This document shows positions 1-7,514 of a DNA stretch of 64,000 bases, in pieces (positions within the stretch are counted from its first letter, which is position 1; every line of letters starts with the position of its first letter). Under the pieces are notes generated by a model, which was not told where the DNA came from, did no database searches, and was given only the letters and a program-made list of their open reading frames with translations. Where the stretch lies: positions 1 through 64,000 of the forward strand of contig DATADX010000067.1 in assembly GCA_036258315.1 (NCBI GenBank). Reading direction: 5' to 3'. The stretch comes from DASSYK01 sp036258315. GTDB lineage: Bacteria > Actinomycetota > Thermoleophilia > Solirubrobacterales > 70-9. Made by a program: the position numbers and the translations under genes.

Positions 1-503
1 ATCGCGCCGGGGATCGCGCCCGTGCCGAAGAAGCGCTTGCCGGTCCCGAGCACCACCGGGAAGATCCACAGGCGGTACTCGTCGATGAGGTCGTGCTCGA
101 GCAGCGTCTGGATGAGGCCGGGGCTGCCGTGGACCTGGATCTCCGGGCCGTCCTCCCGCTTGAGCGCCGCGACGTACTCGGCGACGTCACCTGCGATCAG
201 CGTGGAATTGCTCCAGTCCACGCGGTCGAGCGTGGTCGAGGCGACGTGCTTGCGCGTGTCGTTGAGCTGGTCGGCGATCGGGCCCTCGTCGTAGGGCCAG
301 TGCGCCGCGAAGATCTCGTAGGTCCCCCGACCGAGCAGCAGCTCGTACCCCGTGGTCGACATCTGCCCCATCATCTCGTCGTCGAAATGGGTGGTCCCCC
401 AGCCGCCCAACGTGAATCCGCCCGTCGGGTCCTCGTCCGGGCCGCCCGGGGCCTGCATCACTCCGTCGAGGGACAGGAACGTGTTGATCGAAAGCGTTCT
501 CAT
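1..503 (-). CDS. DHFR-like / RibD C-terminal domain protein (partial, 3' end outside window)
   Basis: Reading from an ATG at 503 gives a protein starting MRTLSINTFLSLDGVMQAPG, typical of the dihydrofolate-reductase-like RibD C-terminal family (YyaP/YwjB type). About 167 residues are visible before the window edge; the family is usually 180-200 aa. Features seen are the SLDGVMQ N-terminal strand, LLLGRGTYE, and a late VHGSPGLIQTLLEHDLIDEY segment where family members bind NADPH. A GGAGACC Shine-Dalgarno lies just upstream. It sits 58 bp downstream of the ECF sigma gene on the same strand, an arrangement common for this family, so the two are probably co-transcribed. The physiological substrate is unknown. 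Confidence 0.85.
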   Translation of the reverse strand, partial: MRTLSINTFLSLDGVMQAPGGPDEDPTGGFTLGGWGTTHFDDEMMGQMSTTGYELLLGRGTYEIFAAHWPYDEGPIADQLNDTRKHVASTTLDRVDWSNSTLIAGDVAEYVAALKREDGPEIQVHGSPGLIQTLLEHDLIDEYRLWIFPVVLGTGKRFFGTGAIPGA

Positions 504-561
504 CGGTCTCCTTCGTCGGTGCTTACGCCCATAGAACGAACGAGAACGGAAAACTCGTCGG

Positions 562-1578
562 TCAGAGCGCTGCAGGGAGGCCGAACGCCGGAAACAGCGC
601 GGGCAGGACGAACGATGTGATCTCCGCGACGCGCCCGCCCTCGATCCGGAGCACATCGAGCGCGAGCGGCTTGTAGACCGATTCGCCGGGAGGCGCATGG
701 TAGTGCGCGGCCGCCGGCTGGCGGTTCGCCGCCGTCGCGAGCGCTCGGACGCGGCCGAAGTCCGGGTCGAAGCCCTGCCGCGCGGCGGCCATGATCGCGT
801 CCCGGCCGTCGAACCAGGTCGGGATCGGCGGCATCGTCAGCCTCGCGTCCTCCCGGATGAGCTCAGCGAGGGCCTCGGCGTCGGCCCGGTCGTGGGCGTC
901 CAGGTAGCGGCGCAGCAGCTCGCGCTCCTCGTCGCTCGGTCCCGAGGTCCGAGCCCACTCCGTCCTCCGCTCGGGGAGGCGGTCGCGGAGCGTCGCCCGC
1001 GCGCGCTGGAGGGCGCTGTTCACCGAATCGAGGCTCGTCTCCAGGAGCGAAGCGGCGTCATCGGCCGACCATCCGCCCACGTCGCGGAGGATCAGCACCG
1101 CGCGCTGCCGGGGCGGGAGGTGCTGGATCGCGGCAAGGAAGGCGAGCTCGATCGTCTCCCTGGCGACGACCACGGCATCCGGCTCGTCGCCTGGCGGGGC
1201 GACCGGCTCGAGCAGGCGATCGGGATATGGCTGCAGCCAAGGGAGGTCGGAGGGAGGCGGGATCGGCTTGGCCGGGTCCGCCGGTGCGACGACGTCGGGC
1301 GGCATGACCCGCCGCTGCCTGCGGCGCAGTAAGTCGAGGCAGGCGTTCGTCGCGATCCGGTAGAGCCACGCCCGAAATGCTGCGGGGCCGCCGCGAGTGA
1401 AGCTCGCGCGGCTGCGCCAGGCGCGCGCGAAGGTCTCCTGGACGAGGTCCTCGGAGTCCTCGAACGAGCCGAGCATCCGGTAGCAGTGGACCTGAATCTC
1501 CGGCCGGTACCGCTCGACGAGGGCGGCGAACACTGCCTCGTCGCGCGGTTCCGCCGGATCCTCGGTCGGGCGCATCAC
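562..1578 (-). CDS. ECF sigma-70 factor with C-terminal SnoaL-like domain
   Basis: 338 aa. Region 2 (residues about 20-85) contains the HCYRMLGSFEDSEDLVQETF core-binding segment; region 4 (about 145-200) has LPPRQRAVLILRDVGGWS and an HTH. Residues about 215-335 form a SnoaL/NTF2-like extension, as in the SigG/SigJ-type ECF sigmas of actinobacteria, where the extension modulates activity in place of a classical anti-sigma factor. No anti-sigma gene is adjacent. The start is uncertain: GTG at 1578 or ATG at 1575; neither has a good Shine-Dalgarno. A 20-codon ORF with a good ribosome site lies directly upstream. The probable downstream target or partner is the DHFR-like gene. Confidence 0.92.
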   Translation of the reverse strand: MMRPTEDPAEPRDEAVFAALVERYRPEIQVHCYRMLGSFEDSEDLVQETFARAWRSRASFTRGGPAAFRAWLYRIATNACLDLLRRRQRRVMPPDVVAPADPAKPIPPPSDLPWLQPYPDRLLEPVAPPGDEPDAVVVARETIELAFLAAIQHLPPRQRAVLILRDVGGWSADDAASLLETSLDSVNSALQRARATLRDRLPERRTEWARTSGPSDEERELLRRYLDAHDRADAEALAELIREDARLTMPPIPTWFDGRDAIMAAARQGFDPDFGRVRALATAANRQPAAAHYHAPPGESVYKPLALDVLRIEGGRVAEITSFVLPALFPAFGLPAAL

Positions 1579-1606
1579 GGAATCGGACCGGCTCCCGGCG
1601 GCGAAG

Positions 1607-1669
1607 TCATCGGCACCCGTGAGCCACCACGAGCGTGGATTTGACCACGCTATAGGGGGACGAATCCAT
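1607..1669 (-). CDS. Candidate 20-aa leader peptide upstream of the ECF sigma gene
   Basis: A short ORF, MDSSPYSVVKSTLVVAHGCR, ends 28 bp before the sigma factor start. Its ATG at 1669 is preceded by AGGAGG with 8 nt spacing, one of the better ribosome sites in this part of the window, whereas the sigma gene itself lacks one. Positions 1633-1650 within it form a perfect hairpin GCGTGG-ATTTGA-CCACGC. This could be a translated leader or attenuator, or coincidence. No homologue is recognised. Confidence 0.3.
   Translation of the reverse strand: MDSSPYSVVKSTLVVAHGCR
1633..1650. promoter_or_regulatory. Inverted repeat upstream of ECF sigma gene
   Basis: GCGTGG (1633-1638) and CCACGC (1645-1650) flank a 6-nt loop. 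It could be an operator, an attenuator stem or the end of the PAC2 transcript. No U-tract follows on the minus strand. Confidence 0.35.
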
Positions 1670-1697
1670 GTTCATCCCCTCCTCGTAGCCCCCCGAG

Positions 1698-2582
1698 TCA
1701 GTTCGTGGGGCCGCCGCCCTCGGGGCCGCCCTGCTGGCGCAGGAACCGCTCGAAGTCGCGGGCCAGCGACTCGCCCGAGGGGATGTCCTTGCCGAGCTCC
1801 AGCTGGTCCGCCTGCTCGCGTTCGAGCCGCTCGACCAGGTCCTGGATCTCAGGGTTGGCTGCGACCGCGTTCGAGACCTGACGCTCGTAGGACTCGGCCT
1901 CCTCCTCCAGCTCCGAGGCCTCGACCGCGATTCCGGCCAGCCCCCCGAAGCGGCGGAGCAGCGCCAGCGCGGCCTTCGGGTTGGGAACCGCGGCGACGTA
2001 GTGGGGCACGGCGGCCCACAGGCTCGCGGACGGGATCGCGCGCCGGCTGCAGGCGTCGTGGAGGACGCCGACCACGCCGGTCGGTCCCTCGTAGCTCGAG
2101 CGCTGCAGATCGAGCCGCTCGACCAGCTCGGCATCCGAGGCGAGCCCGGTGATCGGGACCGGGAGGGTGTGCGCGACGTCCGCGATCAGGGCGCCGAGTG
2201 TGACCACCATCTCGACTCCGAGTCCCTGCGCCGTTTCGGCCAGTCCCTCGGCGAAGGTCCGCCACTTCAGGTTCGGCTCGGTGCCAGCGAGCAGGACGAG
2301 GTCCCGCTCGGCGCCGGGTGCGGTGGCGGCCAGCAGCACGTTGCCCGGCCACTCGATCTGGCGCGCCTCGCCCTCGGTGAAACTGATCGTCGGCCGGTTC
2401 GCCTGGAAGTCGAAGAACTCCTCGGGGTCGACCTGGGCGATCAGGTCCGCGTCCAGCGACTCGGCCGCGGTGGTGACCGCGGTGGTCGCGGCGCCCGCGG
2501 CGTCGTTCCATCCCGCGAAGGCACAGACGAGGATCGGCGACCGAAGCTGCGGGGGCTCGGCCTCCCAGGCGAGCGCGTCCAT
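1698..2582 (-). CDS. PAC2 family protein
   Basis: 294 aa. The sequence matches the PAC2 family (proteasome-assembly-chaperone-like), widespread in actinobacteria: LVCAFAGWNDAAGAATTAV near residues 18-36, the LLLAGTEPNLKWRTF block near 98, and VTLGALIADVAHTLPVPITG near 130. The C-terminal 80 residues are charged and probably helical. The bacterial function is not established; the eukaryotic relatives chaperone 20S proteasome assembly. A TAAGCT hexamer 9 nt upstream of ATG 2582 suggests a very short or absent leader. Divergent from the HD protein gene across a 108-bp region that holds two repeated palindromes. Confidence 0.9.
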   Translation of the reverse strand: MDALAWEAEPPQLRSPILVCAFAGWNDAAGAATTAVTTAAESLDADLIAQVDPEEFFDFQANRPTISFTEGEARQIEWPGNVLLAATAPGAERDLVLLAGTEPNLKWRTFAEGLAETAQGLGVEMVVTLGALIADVAHTLPVPITGLASDAELVERLDLQRSSYEGPTGVVGVLHDACSRRAIPSASLWAAVPHYVAAVPNPKAALALLRRFGGLAGIAVEASELEEEAESYERQVSNAVAANPEIQDLVERLEREQADQLELGKDIPSGESLARDFERFLRQQGGPEGGGPTN

Positions 2583-2615
2583 ATGCGACCGAGCTTAGCG
2601 ACCGCGGGTTGCCGC

Positions 2616-2666
2616 GGAGGCAGTGACACGGCTGCCGTCGCGGGAGGCAGTGACACGGCTGCCGTC
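2616..2666. repeat. Two 24-bp tandem copies, each a GGCAG-N8-CTGCC palindrome
   Basis: The 24-bp unit at 2616-2639 recurs exactly at 2643-2666 (27-bp period). Each copy contains the inverted repeat GGCAG TGACACGG CTGCC. The pair sits in the divergent promoter region between the PAC2 and OB/HD genes, just upstream of the hexamer CAAGAT (2679-2684) placed 6 nt before ATG 2691. That position suits a transcription-factor operator. Confidence 0.6.
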
Positions 2667-2690
2667 CGGGCGCGGTTGCAAGATCGGTGC

Positions 2691-3599
2691 ATGCCTGCCC
2701 CGGCACCAGCCCGAGCCCCCGAGCCGACCGCGGCGGCCCCGTCGATCTCGGAGCTCACCCCGGGGCGCCGCTTTCGCGGCGACTACGCGTGCGTGCGAAA
2801 GGACCGGCTCACCGCGCGGAACGGGTCGCCGTACCTGTCGGTCGAGCTCCGCGATCGCACCGGGACGATCTCGGGACGAGCGTTCCGCGAGGTCGACCGG
2901 CTGGCCGCCCGGTTCGATCGCGGCGACGCGATCCGCGTCGCCGGCCGCGCCGAGCTCTTCCGCGGAGAGCTCGTCGTCGAGATCGACGACATCCGGGCGC
3001 TCGACGGCGCCGGCCTCGATCCCGCCGCCTTTCTCCCCTCGGCCTACCGCGACGGCGAGGAGCTGGCCGGATTCCTCGAGCACCTGACGGGTGAGGTCCA
3101 CGATCCGGGGCTGCGGGAGGTCGTCACCCGGGTCCTGTTCACCGACCCGGTCGCCGCCGAGTTCCGCCGAGCACCGTGCACCCGCGGCGGCCACCACGCC
3201 TACCTCGGCGGGCTGATCGAGCACACGGTCGCGGTGGGCACGCTCGTCGGCGAGGTCTGCCAGCTCCATCCCCGCCTCGACTCCGACCTGCTGATGGCGG
3301 CGGCGCTGCTGCACGACGTCGGCAAGGTTCGCGAGTTCACGTACGGCGCCGAGTTCGGGATCAGCGAGGAGGGGCGCCTGCTCGGGCACCTCGCGATCGG
3401 CGCCGAGATCGTCGGCGGGGCGTGCGGCGACCTGTCCGCCGAGCGCCGCGCGGCGCTGCTCCACTGCGTGCTCTCACACCACGGCGTCGAAGGCGGCCGC
3501 GGGCCCGGCCGCGGCTTCGGGTCACCCGAGGCTCTGGCGCTCTGTCGGCTGAACTCGGTCGAGGCCGGCGTCAAGGGCGCGCTCGAGCACGGGCTCTAA
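2691..3599 (+). CDS. OB-fold / HD-domain protein (YhaM-like 3'-5' exoribonuclease)
   Basis: 302 aa. Residues about 18-105 look like an OB-fold nucleic-acid-binding domain (KDRLTARNGSPYLSVELRDRTG). Residues about 160-300 form an HD metal-dependent phosphohydrolase domain with HHAYLGGLIEHT, LLHDVGK (His208-Asp209) and LSHHG. This order is that of Bacillus YhaM, a 3'-5' exoribonuclease, so an RNA or DNA exonuclease role is likely. Start ATG 2691 gives a full OB domain and lies 6 nt after a CAAGAT hexamer. Its stop overlaps the end of the convergent permease gene by 4 bp. Confidence 0.85.
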   Translation: MPAPAPARAPEPTAAAPSISELTPGRRFRGDYACVRKDRLTARNGSPYLSVELRDRTGTISGRAFREVDRLAARFDRGDAIRVAGRAELFRGELVVEIDDIRALDGAGLDPAAFLPSAYRDGEELAGFLEHLTGEVHDPGLREVVTRVLFTDPVAAEFRRAPCTRGGHHAYLGGLIEHTVAVGTLVGEVCQLHPRLDSDLLMAAALLHDVGKVREFTYGAEFGISEEGRLLGHLAIGAEIVGGACGDLSAERRAALLHCVLSHHGVEGGRGPGRGFGSPEALALCRLNSVEAGVKGALEHGL

Positions 3600-3991
3600 C
3601 CGCCCTCGGGTCCGCCCGCCTGCGCCGGCGTGCGCAGGCTGCTCCATACGAGGCGGGCCGCGATGATGACGAGCAGCGCCGCGAACGACAGCTCGAGCGT
3701 GCGCTGGCTGACCTCGTTGGCGAGGACCACCCCGACTCCGACCCCGAGTGGCGAGAGGGCGCCGATCAGGAGGCCGTCGCGCAGGCGCACGTTGCCGTAC
3801 CCGCGCTGGCGGTAGACCGCGACAATCGCGACGGGGATGATCGCGAGCAGCGACGTGGCCTCTGCCTCGACCTGGGGCTTGTCCTGGAGGATCGCGAGCG
3901 CCGGCACGAACAGGATCCCGCCGCCGACCCCGAGCAGGCCGCCGAACAGCCCGCCCAGGAAGCCCATCACCGCGGCCGCGATCTCCTCCAT
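3596..3991 (-). CDS. TauE/SafE-family permease, C-terminal-half-like subunit
   Basis: 131 aa, mostly membrane-spanning. It begins MEEIAAAVMGFLGGLFGGLLGVGGGILFVPAL; the GVGGG(I/T) motif is the hallmark of one half of a TauE/SafE (DUF81) permease, usually 250-270 aa. The start overlaps the stop of the upstream gene as ATGA, so the two halves are translationally coupled and probably assemble together. A family substrate such as sulfite, sulfonates or other organic anions is plausible but not determinable here. Reading the two as separate genes is supported by an in-phase start in each and full motifs in each. Confidence 0.85.
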   Translation of the reverse strand: MEEIAAAVMGFLGGLFGGLLGVGGGILFVPALAILQDKPQVEAEATSLLAIIPVAIVAVYRQRGYGNVRLRDGLLIGALSPLGVGVGVVLANEVSQRTLELSFAALLVIIAARLVWSSLRTPAQAGGPEGG

Positions 3992-4344
3992 CAGGCCACC
4001 AGCGCGACCGCGATCGCGATCAGGAGGGCGGCGAAGATCAGCGAGATCGCCCGCTCGGGAAGGCGCTGCTGGAGCGCCGTGCCGGCGATCGCGCCGCCAA
4101 CCCCGGGAATCCCCACGAGGGCGGCGGCGGCGGGGTCGACGTTCCCGTAGGCGGCCTGGAAGGCGACCGCGAAGGCCGCGATCACGATGATCGCCGCCAT
4201 GCTCGTCCCCGTCGCCTCCCGCGCGCCGAACCCGAGCCAGATGATCAGCAGCGGCACGATGATCGTCCCGCCCCCGACCCCGAAGAGGCCGCTGAAGGCA
4301 CCGGCGGCGGTCCCGATCGCGGCGAGCTGGAGGGTCCTCCGCAT
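3991..4344 (-). CDS. TauE/SafE-family permease, N-terminal-half-like subunit
   Basis: 117 aa with about four hydrophobic segments and the motif GLFGVGGGTIIVPLLIIWLG near residues 18-37. It is half the length of a normal TauE/SafE permease and is followed at once by the second half-size gene. ATG 4344 was chosen over an upstream in-frame ATG (4386) because a TAGTAT -10 hexamer (4358-4353) lies 8 nt before it and the longer form would overlap the divergent otsB start. The two genes look like a natural half-transporter pair and not a recent frameshift, because the junction is a clean ATGA overlap. Confidence 0.85.
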   Translation of the reverse strand: MRRTLQLAAIGTAAGAFSGLFGVGGGTIIVPLLIIWLGFGAREATGTSMAAIIVIAAFAVAFQAAYGNVDPAAAALVGIPGVGGAIAGTALQQRLPERAISLIFAALLIAIAVALVA

Positions 4345-4351
4345 CGGCCGC

Positions 4352-4358
4352 GATACTA
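4352..4358. promoter_or_regulatory. Overlapping divergent -10 elements (TauE pair / otsB)
   Basis: Plus strand GATACT (4352-4357) ends 6 nt before GTG 4364; minus strand TAGTAT (4358-4353) ends 8 nt before ATG 4344. Only 19 bp separate the two start codons, so both mRNAs should be leaderless or nearly so, and the two promoters share base pairs. Confidence 0.55.
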
Positions 4359-4363
4359 GAGGC

Positions 4364-5200
4364 GTGCACACGGGCTCAGCCGACACGGAGGGCCAGGACG
4401 AGATCTCCCCGGAGCTGGCGGCCGCGCTCGAGCCGCTGCGCTCGGATCCGGCCCACGCGGCGATCCTCTGCGACCTCGACGGGACCCTGGCGCCGATCGC
4501 CGACCGCCCCGAGGCCGCGGCGGTTCCCGACGCGACGCGCGAGGTGCTCCGCGCGCTCGCCCGCCGCTACGCGCTCGTCGCGATCGTGACGGGCCGCCGG
4601 GCGGCGCAGGCGCGGGAGATGGTCGGGCTAGACGACCTCACCTACTCCGGCAACCACGGCTTCGAGGTGCTGCCGCCGGGAGCCGGCGACCCTGTCCCCG
4701 ATCCTGCCCTGAATGGCCACACCGAGGACGTGAGCCGGTTCGTCGCCGGCCTCGACCGCGCCGAGCTCGAGCGCATCGGGTTCCGGATCGAGGACAAGGG
4801 CGCCATCTTCGCGCTGCACTGGCGCCAGGCCGGCAATCAGGGCGAGGCCGAGGCCCGGGCGAGCGAGATCGAGTCCGACGCCGAATGGAACGGCCTCGTG
4901 CCCCGGTTCGGGCGCAAGGTGCTGGAGATCCGCCCCGACGTCTCGATCGACAAGGGGATCGCGGTCCAGAGCCTGCTCCACGACGATCGCCTCAGCGCGG
5001 CGCTCTACGGAGGGGACGACCGCACCGACGCCGATGCGTTTCGCGCCCTGCACGGGCTGCGGGACGCCGGGCGGCTGACTGCGGCGGTTGCCGTAGCGGT
5101 CGCCTCCGAGGAGGCGCCGCCCGAGGTCCTGACCGAGGCCGATCACCTGGTCGAGGGCACCGAGGGCTACCTGCAGGTCCTGCAGCACCTCGCCTCGTGA
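4364..5200 (+). CDS. otsB: Trehalose-6-phosphate phosphatase
   Basis: 278 aa HAD-superfamily hydrolase that removes phosphate from trehalose-6-phosphate. Motif I is ILCDLDGTLAPIADRPE (nucleophile Asp37, acid/base Asp39); VTGRR supplies motif II; late motifs are SIDKGIAV and YGGDDRTDADAF, which bind Mg2+. GTG 4364 is the start: it lies 6 nt downstream of GATACT and gives the normal family length. No trehalose-6-phosphate synthase is in the window, so OtsA must be elsewhere. A small membrane-protein gene follows after 9 bp. Confidence 0.93.
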   Translation: MHTGSADTEGQDEISPELAAALEPLRSDPAHAAILCDLDGTLAPIADRPEAAAVPDATREVLRALARRYALVAIVTGRRAAQAREMVGLDDLTYSGNHGFEVLPPGAGDPVPDPALNGHTEDVSRFVAGLDRAELERIGFRIEDKGAIFALHWRQAGNQGEAEARASEIESDAEWNGLVPRFGRKVLEIRPDVSIDKGIAVQSLLHDDRLSAALYGGDDRTDADAFRALHGLRDAGRLTAAVAVAVASEEAPPEVLTEADHLVEGTEGYLQVLQHLAS

Positions 5201-5209
5201 GGGGCTGAG

Positions 5210-5755
5210 ATGCAGTTCGTCGACCTGCTGAGGATGACCGTGCTGCTCGCGGGCGGCAGCGCCACCGCTCTGGCCGCCGTCACGGTCGTCGCCTCGAACG
5301 CGGCCGGCGACACGCGCACCCTGCTCGTCGCGGCGGTCTGGTGGGTCGCCGCCGTCGTGATCGGCTTGATCCTCGGGCGCCCCCGTCGCGCGGCCGACGC
5401 GATGCGACCGCTGCTGGCGGCGGCGCGGATGACACCGACGCTCCCCGCCGGCAATCCGAACCGGGTGGCGCTCGGCCGGCTGTGGCCGCTCGGCGCCTTC
5501 GCTCTGGTCGCGGGCGGGCTCGGCATCCTCTGGCCCGGCGTCGCGGCGATCGGAACGGGCTTCGCGATCGTCACGGCCCTGTCGCTGCGCGGCTGGGAGC
5601 GCGCCGTGACCGCGATCGAGGAGCGGGACGGCGTCCGCTTCTACGTCGAGTCCGGCTCCGCGTTCCAGCCGGTCGCCCTGGTCCGCACCCCGGGCCTGCG
5701 GCGCGACCGCGCCCCCCGCGCGAAGCCCCCACCCCCACCGCCCGCGCTTCCCTAG
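5210..5755 (+). CDS. Hypothetical membrane protein
   Basis: 181 aa of unknown function. About four hydrophobic segments are visible (residues about 8-28, 38-56, 92-110 and 112-128), followed by a soluble part ending in a basic, proline-rich tail (APRAKPPPPPPALP). It starts 9 bp after otsB and is probably co-transcribed with it. The stop overlaps the end of the convergent polX by 4 bp. No family is recognised. Confidence 0.7.
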   Translation: MQFVDLLRMTVLLAGGSATALAAVTVVASNAAGDTRTLLVAAVWWVAAVVIGLILGRPRRAADAMRPLLAAARMTPTLPAGNPNRVALGRLWPLGAFALVAGGLGILWPGVAAIGTGFAIVTALSLRGWERAVTAIEERDGVRFYVESGSAFQPVALVRTPGLRRDRAPRAKPPPPPPALP

Positions 5756-7491
5756 GCCCGGTGGCGTTTGCGGAGCGGCGCGAACGATCGCCACGGCCGC
5801 GTGTTCGCCACCTGCTCCTTCGTCAGCCAGGCGCGCCGGGCGGTCGCGACGGAGTAGCGCATGTTGGAGAGGGTGTCCACACCGTGGGCGTCGGTGTTGC
5901 AGCAGATCGTCACGCCCGCCTCCGCGGCGAGCCGGGCGTGGCCCTCGTTCAGGTCGCGGCGGTTCGGGTTGCCGTTGATCTCGAGCATCGTCCCGGTCCG
6001 CGCGGCGGCCTCGATCACGCGCTGGACGTCGACCGCGTACGGCTCGCGCCTCAAGAGCAGCCGGCCGGTCAGGTGGCCGATGCAGTCGACCAGCGGATGC
6101 TCGATAGCGGTCACGATCCGGTCGGTCATCGACTTCTCGGAGATGTTGAACGAGGTGTGGACGCTCGCGATCACCCAGTCGAGCGCGGCGAGCAGCTCGT
6201 CGTCGTAGTCGGGAGCGCCATCGGTCCCGATGTTGACCTCCGAGCCGGCGAGCAGCCGGAAGCCCCGCGGCGCGACGTTCTCGTTGTAGGCGCGGACCTC
6301 CTCGATCCGGGCCTCGAGCTGGTCGGGCATGACGTGGTCGCCGAAGCCGTGGCTCGCCGAGTGGTCGGTGATCGCGAAGTAGGCGTAGCCGCGCTTGCGG
6401 GCCGCGGCCGCCATCTCCTCGAGCGAGTTGCGCCCGTCCGAGAGCGTCGTGTGGCTGTGCAGATCGCCGCGGATGTCCTCGAGCTTGACCAGCTCCGGCA
6501 GCTCGCCCGAGTCGCCCGCCTCGATCTCGCCACGTCCCTGGCGCAGCTCGGGCTCGATGTAGGGCAGGCCGAGCAGCTCGTAGACGCCGGCCTCTTCCGC
6601 GAACCGGTGGACCTTGCTGCCCTCCGTCTCGGCGACGCCGTGCTCGGAGACCGACAGACCGCGGCCGAGCGCGCGCTCGCGGAGGTGCACGTTGTGCTCG
6701 GCCGAGCCGGTGAAGTGCTGGAGCAGGTCGCCGAACGTTTCCTTTGCGGTGATCCGGAGATCGACCCTGATTCCGGTGTGGGTGAGGACACTCGTCCCCG
6801 CGTCGCCGGCGGCCGCAGCCTGTGCGATCAGCTCGTGCTCGGAGAGCACCGCGGCGAGGGCCGCCGGGTCCTTTGCGGTCGCGACCAGATCGATGTCCTT
6901 GCACGTCTCCGTCCAGCGCCGAGCGGAGCCCGCGATCGCCACCCGGCCGGTCGCGGGGTGGGCTTCGAGCGCCTCCGCCAGTTCCTCCGCGATCGGCAGC
7001 ACCATCGAGAGCAGCCTGCGCTCGCTTTCGTCGCCCGCGTCGGGCAGCGTCTCCAGGGCGACCAGCACGTTCTCCTCGACCCTCGGGCCCAATCCCTTCA
7101 GCCCCCGGATCCTCTCCTGCTCGGCGGCCTCCTTCAGGTCCTCGAGGCTCTCGACCCCGAGCTCGTCGTAGAGCCGCCGCGCGGTCTTGGCGCCAAGCCC
7201 GGGTACCCGGGTCACGTCCACGAGCGAGGCCGGGAACTTCGCCTTCAGCTTGTCCGCCGAGGGAATCGAGCCCGTCTCGATCAGGGTCACGACCTTGTCG
7301 GCGAGCGTCTTGCCGAAGTTGGGCAGCTCCGTGAGCCGGTCCTCGGCGGCGAGCTGCTCGAGCGAGACGGGGCTGTCCCGCGCGGTCCGCGCCGCCTCCC
7401 TGTAGGCCTGGACCCGGAACCGGTCGGCTCCGTCGAGCTCGTAGAGGATCCCGAGCTCCCGCAGGGCCGCCGCGATCTCGGCGTTGCGCAT
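5752..7491 (-). CDS. polX: Family X DNA polymerase with PHP exonuclease domain
   Basis: 579 aa, the usual length of bacterial PolX (570-580). Residues 1-about 310 form the polymerase part: N-terminal helical domain, helix-hairpin-helix repeats (LPNFGKTLADKV, VPGLGAKTARRL), and nucleotidyltransferase carboxylates in AGSARRWTETCKDIDLV plus IRVDLRI. Residues about 340-575 are a PHP domain with DLHSHTTLSDG, ITDHSASHGFG and CNTDAHG metal ligands, giving 3'-5' exonuclease activity. Role: gap filling in base-excision repair. ATG 7491 follows a TAACTT hexamer by 7 nt. Divergent from the GT2 gene by only 23 bp. Confidence 0.95.
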   Translation of the reverse strand: MRNAEIAAALRELGILYELDGADRFRVQAYREAARTARDSPVSLEQLAAEDRLTELPNFGKTLADKVVTLIETGSIPSADKLKAKFPASLVDVTRVPGLGAKTARRLYDELGVESLEDLKEAAEQERIRGLKGLGPRVEENVLVALETLPDAGDESERRLLSMVLPIAEELAEALEAHPATGRVAIAGSARRWTETCKDIDLVATAKDPAALAAVLSEHELIAQAAAAGDAGTSVLTHTGIRVDLRITAKETFGDLLQHFTGSAEHNVHLRERALGRGLSVSEHGVAETEGSKVHRFAEEAGVYELLGLPYIEPELRQGRGEIEAGDSGELPELVKLEDIRGDLHSHTTLSDGRNSLEEMAAAARKRGYAYFAITDHSASHGFGDHVMPDQLEARIEEVRAYNENVAPRGFRLLAGSEVNIGTDGAPDYDDELLAALDWVIASVHTSFNISEKSMTDRIVTAIEHPLVDCIGHLTGRLLLRREPYAVDVQRVIEAAARTGTMLEINGNPNRRDLNEGHARLAAEAGVTICCNTDAHGVDTLSNMRYSVATARRAWLTKEQVANTRPWRSFAPLRKRHRA

Positions 7492-7498
7492 AGCCGGG

Positions 7499-7508
7499 AA
7501 GTTAGTGT
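7499..7508. promoter_or_regulatory. Overlapping divergent -10 elements (polX / GT2)
   Basis: Minus strand TAACTT (7504-7499) ends 7 nt before ATG 7491. Plus strand TAGTGT (7503-7508) ends 6 nt before GTG 7515. The two hexamers share the central TA step, so initiation in one direction should compete with the other. Confidence 0.6.
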
Positions 7509-7514
7509 GCGCGC

